7,925 bases of DNA from Candidatus Wolframiiraptor sp. (lineage in GTDB: Archaea; Thermoproteota; Nitrososphaeria_A; Caldarchaeales; Wolframiiraptoraceae). The notes under the pieces were generated by a model that saw only the letters and a list, made by a program, of their open reading frames with translations, did not search any database and was not told the origin of the DNA. Below are positions 6,612 to 7,925 of this stretch, piece by piece; the stretch's first letter is position 1; the number at the start of each line of letters is the position of its first letter. A program made the translations under genes and the position numbers. Location: NCBI GenBank assembly GCA_003660635.1, contig QMUP01000030.1, forward strand, positions 1 through 7,925, in the 5' to 3' direction.

Positions 6612-6619
6612 ATTATGCG

Positions 6620-7925
6620 ATGGAAGAGTATGAAACAATAGTAATTGGTGGTGGTCCGGGAGGATATGTCGCTGGGATAAGGCTTGGACAACTGGGAATA
6701 AAGACTCTTCTGATAGAGAAGGAGGCCCTCGGCGGAGAATGCCTTAACAGGGGATGCATACCATCGAAAATATTGATCACCGGAGTCAACGCCTATTGGG
6801 CTGCGAGAAAATCCTCTTGGATTAAGGCCGAAAACTTAACCCTAGACTGGGACGCCCTTCAATCACGAAGGGAGAGGATCATCAAGAGATTGAGTATGGG
6901 CGTTAGGTACCTCTTGGAGGGAAATGGGGTCAAGGTGATTGAGGGAGAGGCTCGTCTTAAATCTGGGAAGAGGGTCGTTGTGAAACTCAAGGATGGATCC
7001 GAGAAAGAATTCAAAGCCAACAACATAATCATCGCCACGGGTTCCGAACACATATCGATCCCAGCTATACCGATAGATGGAAAGAGGATCCTTTCTTCCA
7101 GCCAAGCCCTAGAATTAAGGGAGATTCCGAAGAGGATGCTGATAGTGGGAGGCGGGGTCTCTGGACTTGAACTGGGAATACTCTACGCCAAGCTGGGGAC
7201 GAAGGTGACCATAGTTGAGTTAATGGATCAGCTCCTGCCGGGGGTTGAGAAAGATCTGGTCGACGTGGTTCAGAGGAGGATGAGGAAGCTGGGTATCAAA
7301 GTTCACACGAGCTCTAAGGTCGTCAGCTCAAAGATCGACGGAGAGGTCGTTAAGGCGGAGGTAGAGGGGAAGAATGGATCTTTTGAGGTAGAAGCCGAAT
7401 ACGCGATGGTTGCCGTTGGGAAACGCGCCGCGGCGAGGGAACTGGGAGTTGACGAACTGGGAATCGAACTCGACCCTAAGGGATTCATACGCGTGAATGA
7501 GAGGCTGGAAACAAACGTTGAAGGAGTCTACGCGATTGGAGATGTAACTGGGCCGCCTTACCTAGCCCACCGTGCATCATACCATGGACTAATTGCCGCG
7601 GAGAACATAGCCGGAAAGGATGTTAAGGTGAATGAGGTGGGGATCCCGTCGGCGATTTTCACCGATCCCGAAATAGCTTTCGCGGGGTTAACGGTCTCCG
7701 AAGCGGAAAAACAGGGAATAAAGCCTAAGGTCGGGAAATTCGCCTTCTCGGCCCTCGGAAGAGCTGTTCTCGAGGATGAGGTAGACGGATTTGTGAGGGT
7801 TGTTGCAGATTCCGAGACGGGAGCCGTTATAGGGTGTCAGATGGTGGGCGCCCACGTTTCCGAACTAATCGCCGAAGCAGCCCTCGCGATCAGGAATAAG
7901 CTGACGATAGAACAGTTTGCAAAAT
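6620..7925 (+). CDS. lpdA: Dihydrolipoamide dehydrogenase (E3), 3' end outside window
   Basis: This is the flavoprotein that reoxidises dihydrolipoyl groups with NAD+, serving a 2-oxoacid dehydrogenase or the glycine cleavage system. The first 435 residues are present. They include the FAD-binding GGGPGG at 10-15 with Glu33, and the redox disulfide CLNRGC (Cys41/Cys46) within GGECLNRGCIPSK. They also include ATGSEH at 139-144, the NAD-binding GGGVSGLELG at 177-186 followed by acidic Glu200 (which favours NAD+ over NADP+), the second FAD motif YAIGDVTGPPYLAHRAS, and most of the dimerisation domain. The window ends about where the catalytic HxHPTxSE motif of the family should follow, so that motif cannot be checked. 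The start at ATG 6620 has GGTGA upstream; ATG 6602 would add six residues. It lies 45 bases after lipA on the same strand, which fits their joint role. Confidence 0.95.
   Translation, partial: MEEYETIVIGGGPGGYVAGIRLGQLGIKTLLIEKEALGGECLNRGCIPSKILITGVNAYWAARKSSWIKAENLTLDWDALQSRRERIIKRLSMGVRYLLEGNGVKVIEGEARLKSGKRVVVKLKDGSEKEFKANNIIIATGSEHISIPAIPIDGKRILSSSQALELREIPKRMLIVGGGVSGLELGILYAKLGTKVTIVELMDQLLPGVEKDLVDVVQRRMRKLGIKVHTSSKVVSSKIDGEVVKAEVEGKNGSFEVEAEYAMVAVGKRAAARELGVDELGIELDPKGFIRVNERLETNVEGVYAIGDVTGPPYLAHRASYHGLIAAENIAGKDVKVNEVGIPSAIFTDPEIAFAGLTVSEAEKQGIKPKVGKFAFSALGRAVLEDEVDGFVRVVADSETGAVIGCQMVGAHVSELIAEAALAIRNKLTIEQFAK

Noticed and set aside
6863..7105. Minus-strand open frames at 6859-7053 and 6863-7105
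   Set aside because: Both are antisense to lpdA, low in complexity and unlike any family I recognise.
1..7925. CRISPR array, transposon, tRNA/rRNA gene or long repeats
   Set aside because: No regularly spaced repeats, transposase-like genes, terminal inverted repeats or RNA-gene sequences were seen; nearly all bases belong to intact protein genes.

Overview
The window looks like part of the chromosome of a thermophilic archaeon, probably of the Thermoproteota/TACK type. The signs are a four-subunit archaeal-style 2-oxoacid:ferredoxin oxidoreductase, A/T-rich boxes placed like archaeal TATA elements, GGTGA/GGAGGTGA ribosome binding sites, GTG and TTG starts, frequent AGG/AGA arginine codons and Lys/Glu/Arg-rich proteins. 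I cannot name the genus. I see no mobile element, CRISPR array, rRNA or tRNA; the region is compact and mostly metabolic.

The minus strand carries everything from 5601 down to 1. First comes a porG-porD-porA-porB operon (5601 to 2601) for a pyruvate-type oxidoreductase, with overlapping or nearly touching genes and good ribosome binding sites. A short T-rich gap follows, then a divergent thymidylate-kinase-family gene (2549 to 1881). Last is a polar amino acid ABC importer: substrate-binding protein, permease, and the first 97 codons of the ATPase, which runs off the left edge.

The plus strand carries lipA (lipoyl synthase, 5711 to 6574) and lpdA (dihydrolipoamide dehydrogenase, from 6620, cut by the right edge). 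They are divergent from porG across about 110 bases. Two routes of 2-oxoacid or lipoate chemistry therefore sit back to back: a ferredoxin-linked, CoA-dependent oxidoreductase on one side, and lipoylation plus E3 on the other. The E3 would serve a glycine cleavage system or a lipoate-dependent 2-oxoacid dehydrogenase encoded elsewhere.

The oddest point is the 5' end of the binding-protein gene. Its open frame has no ATG, GTG or TTG before 1748, yet the in-frame codons upstream encode a clear hydrophobic membrane anchor. A well-placed ribosome binding site and ATG (1840) lie in another frame, which stops after 12 codons. A one-base shift at an A-AAC-CCC run would join the two into a proper signal anchor. 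This could be a sequence error, a real mutation, or less likely a programmed -1 frameshift. The rest is well explained by known families, and I do not see a new multi-gene system here.
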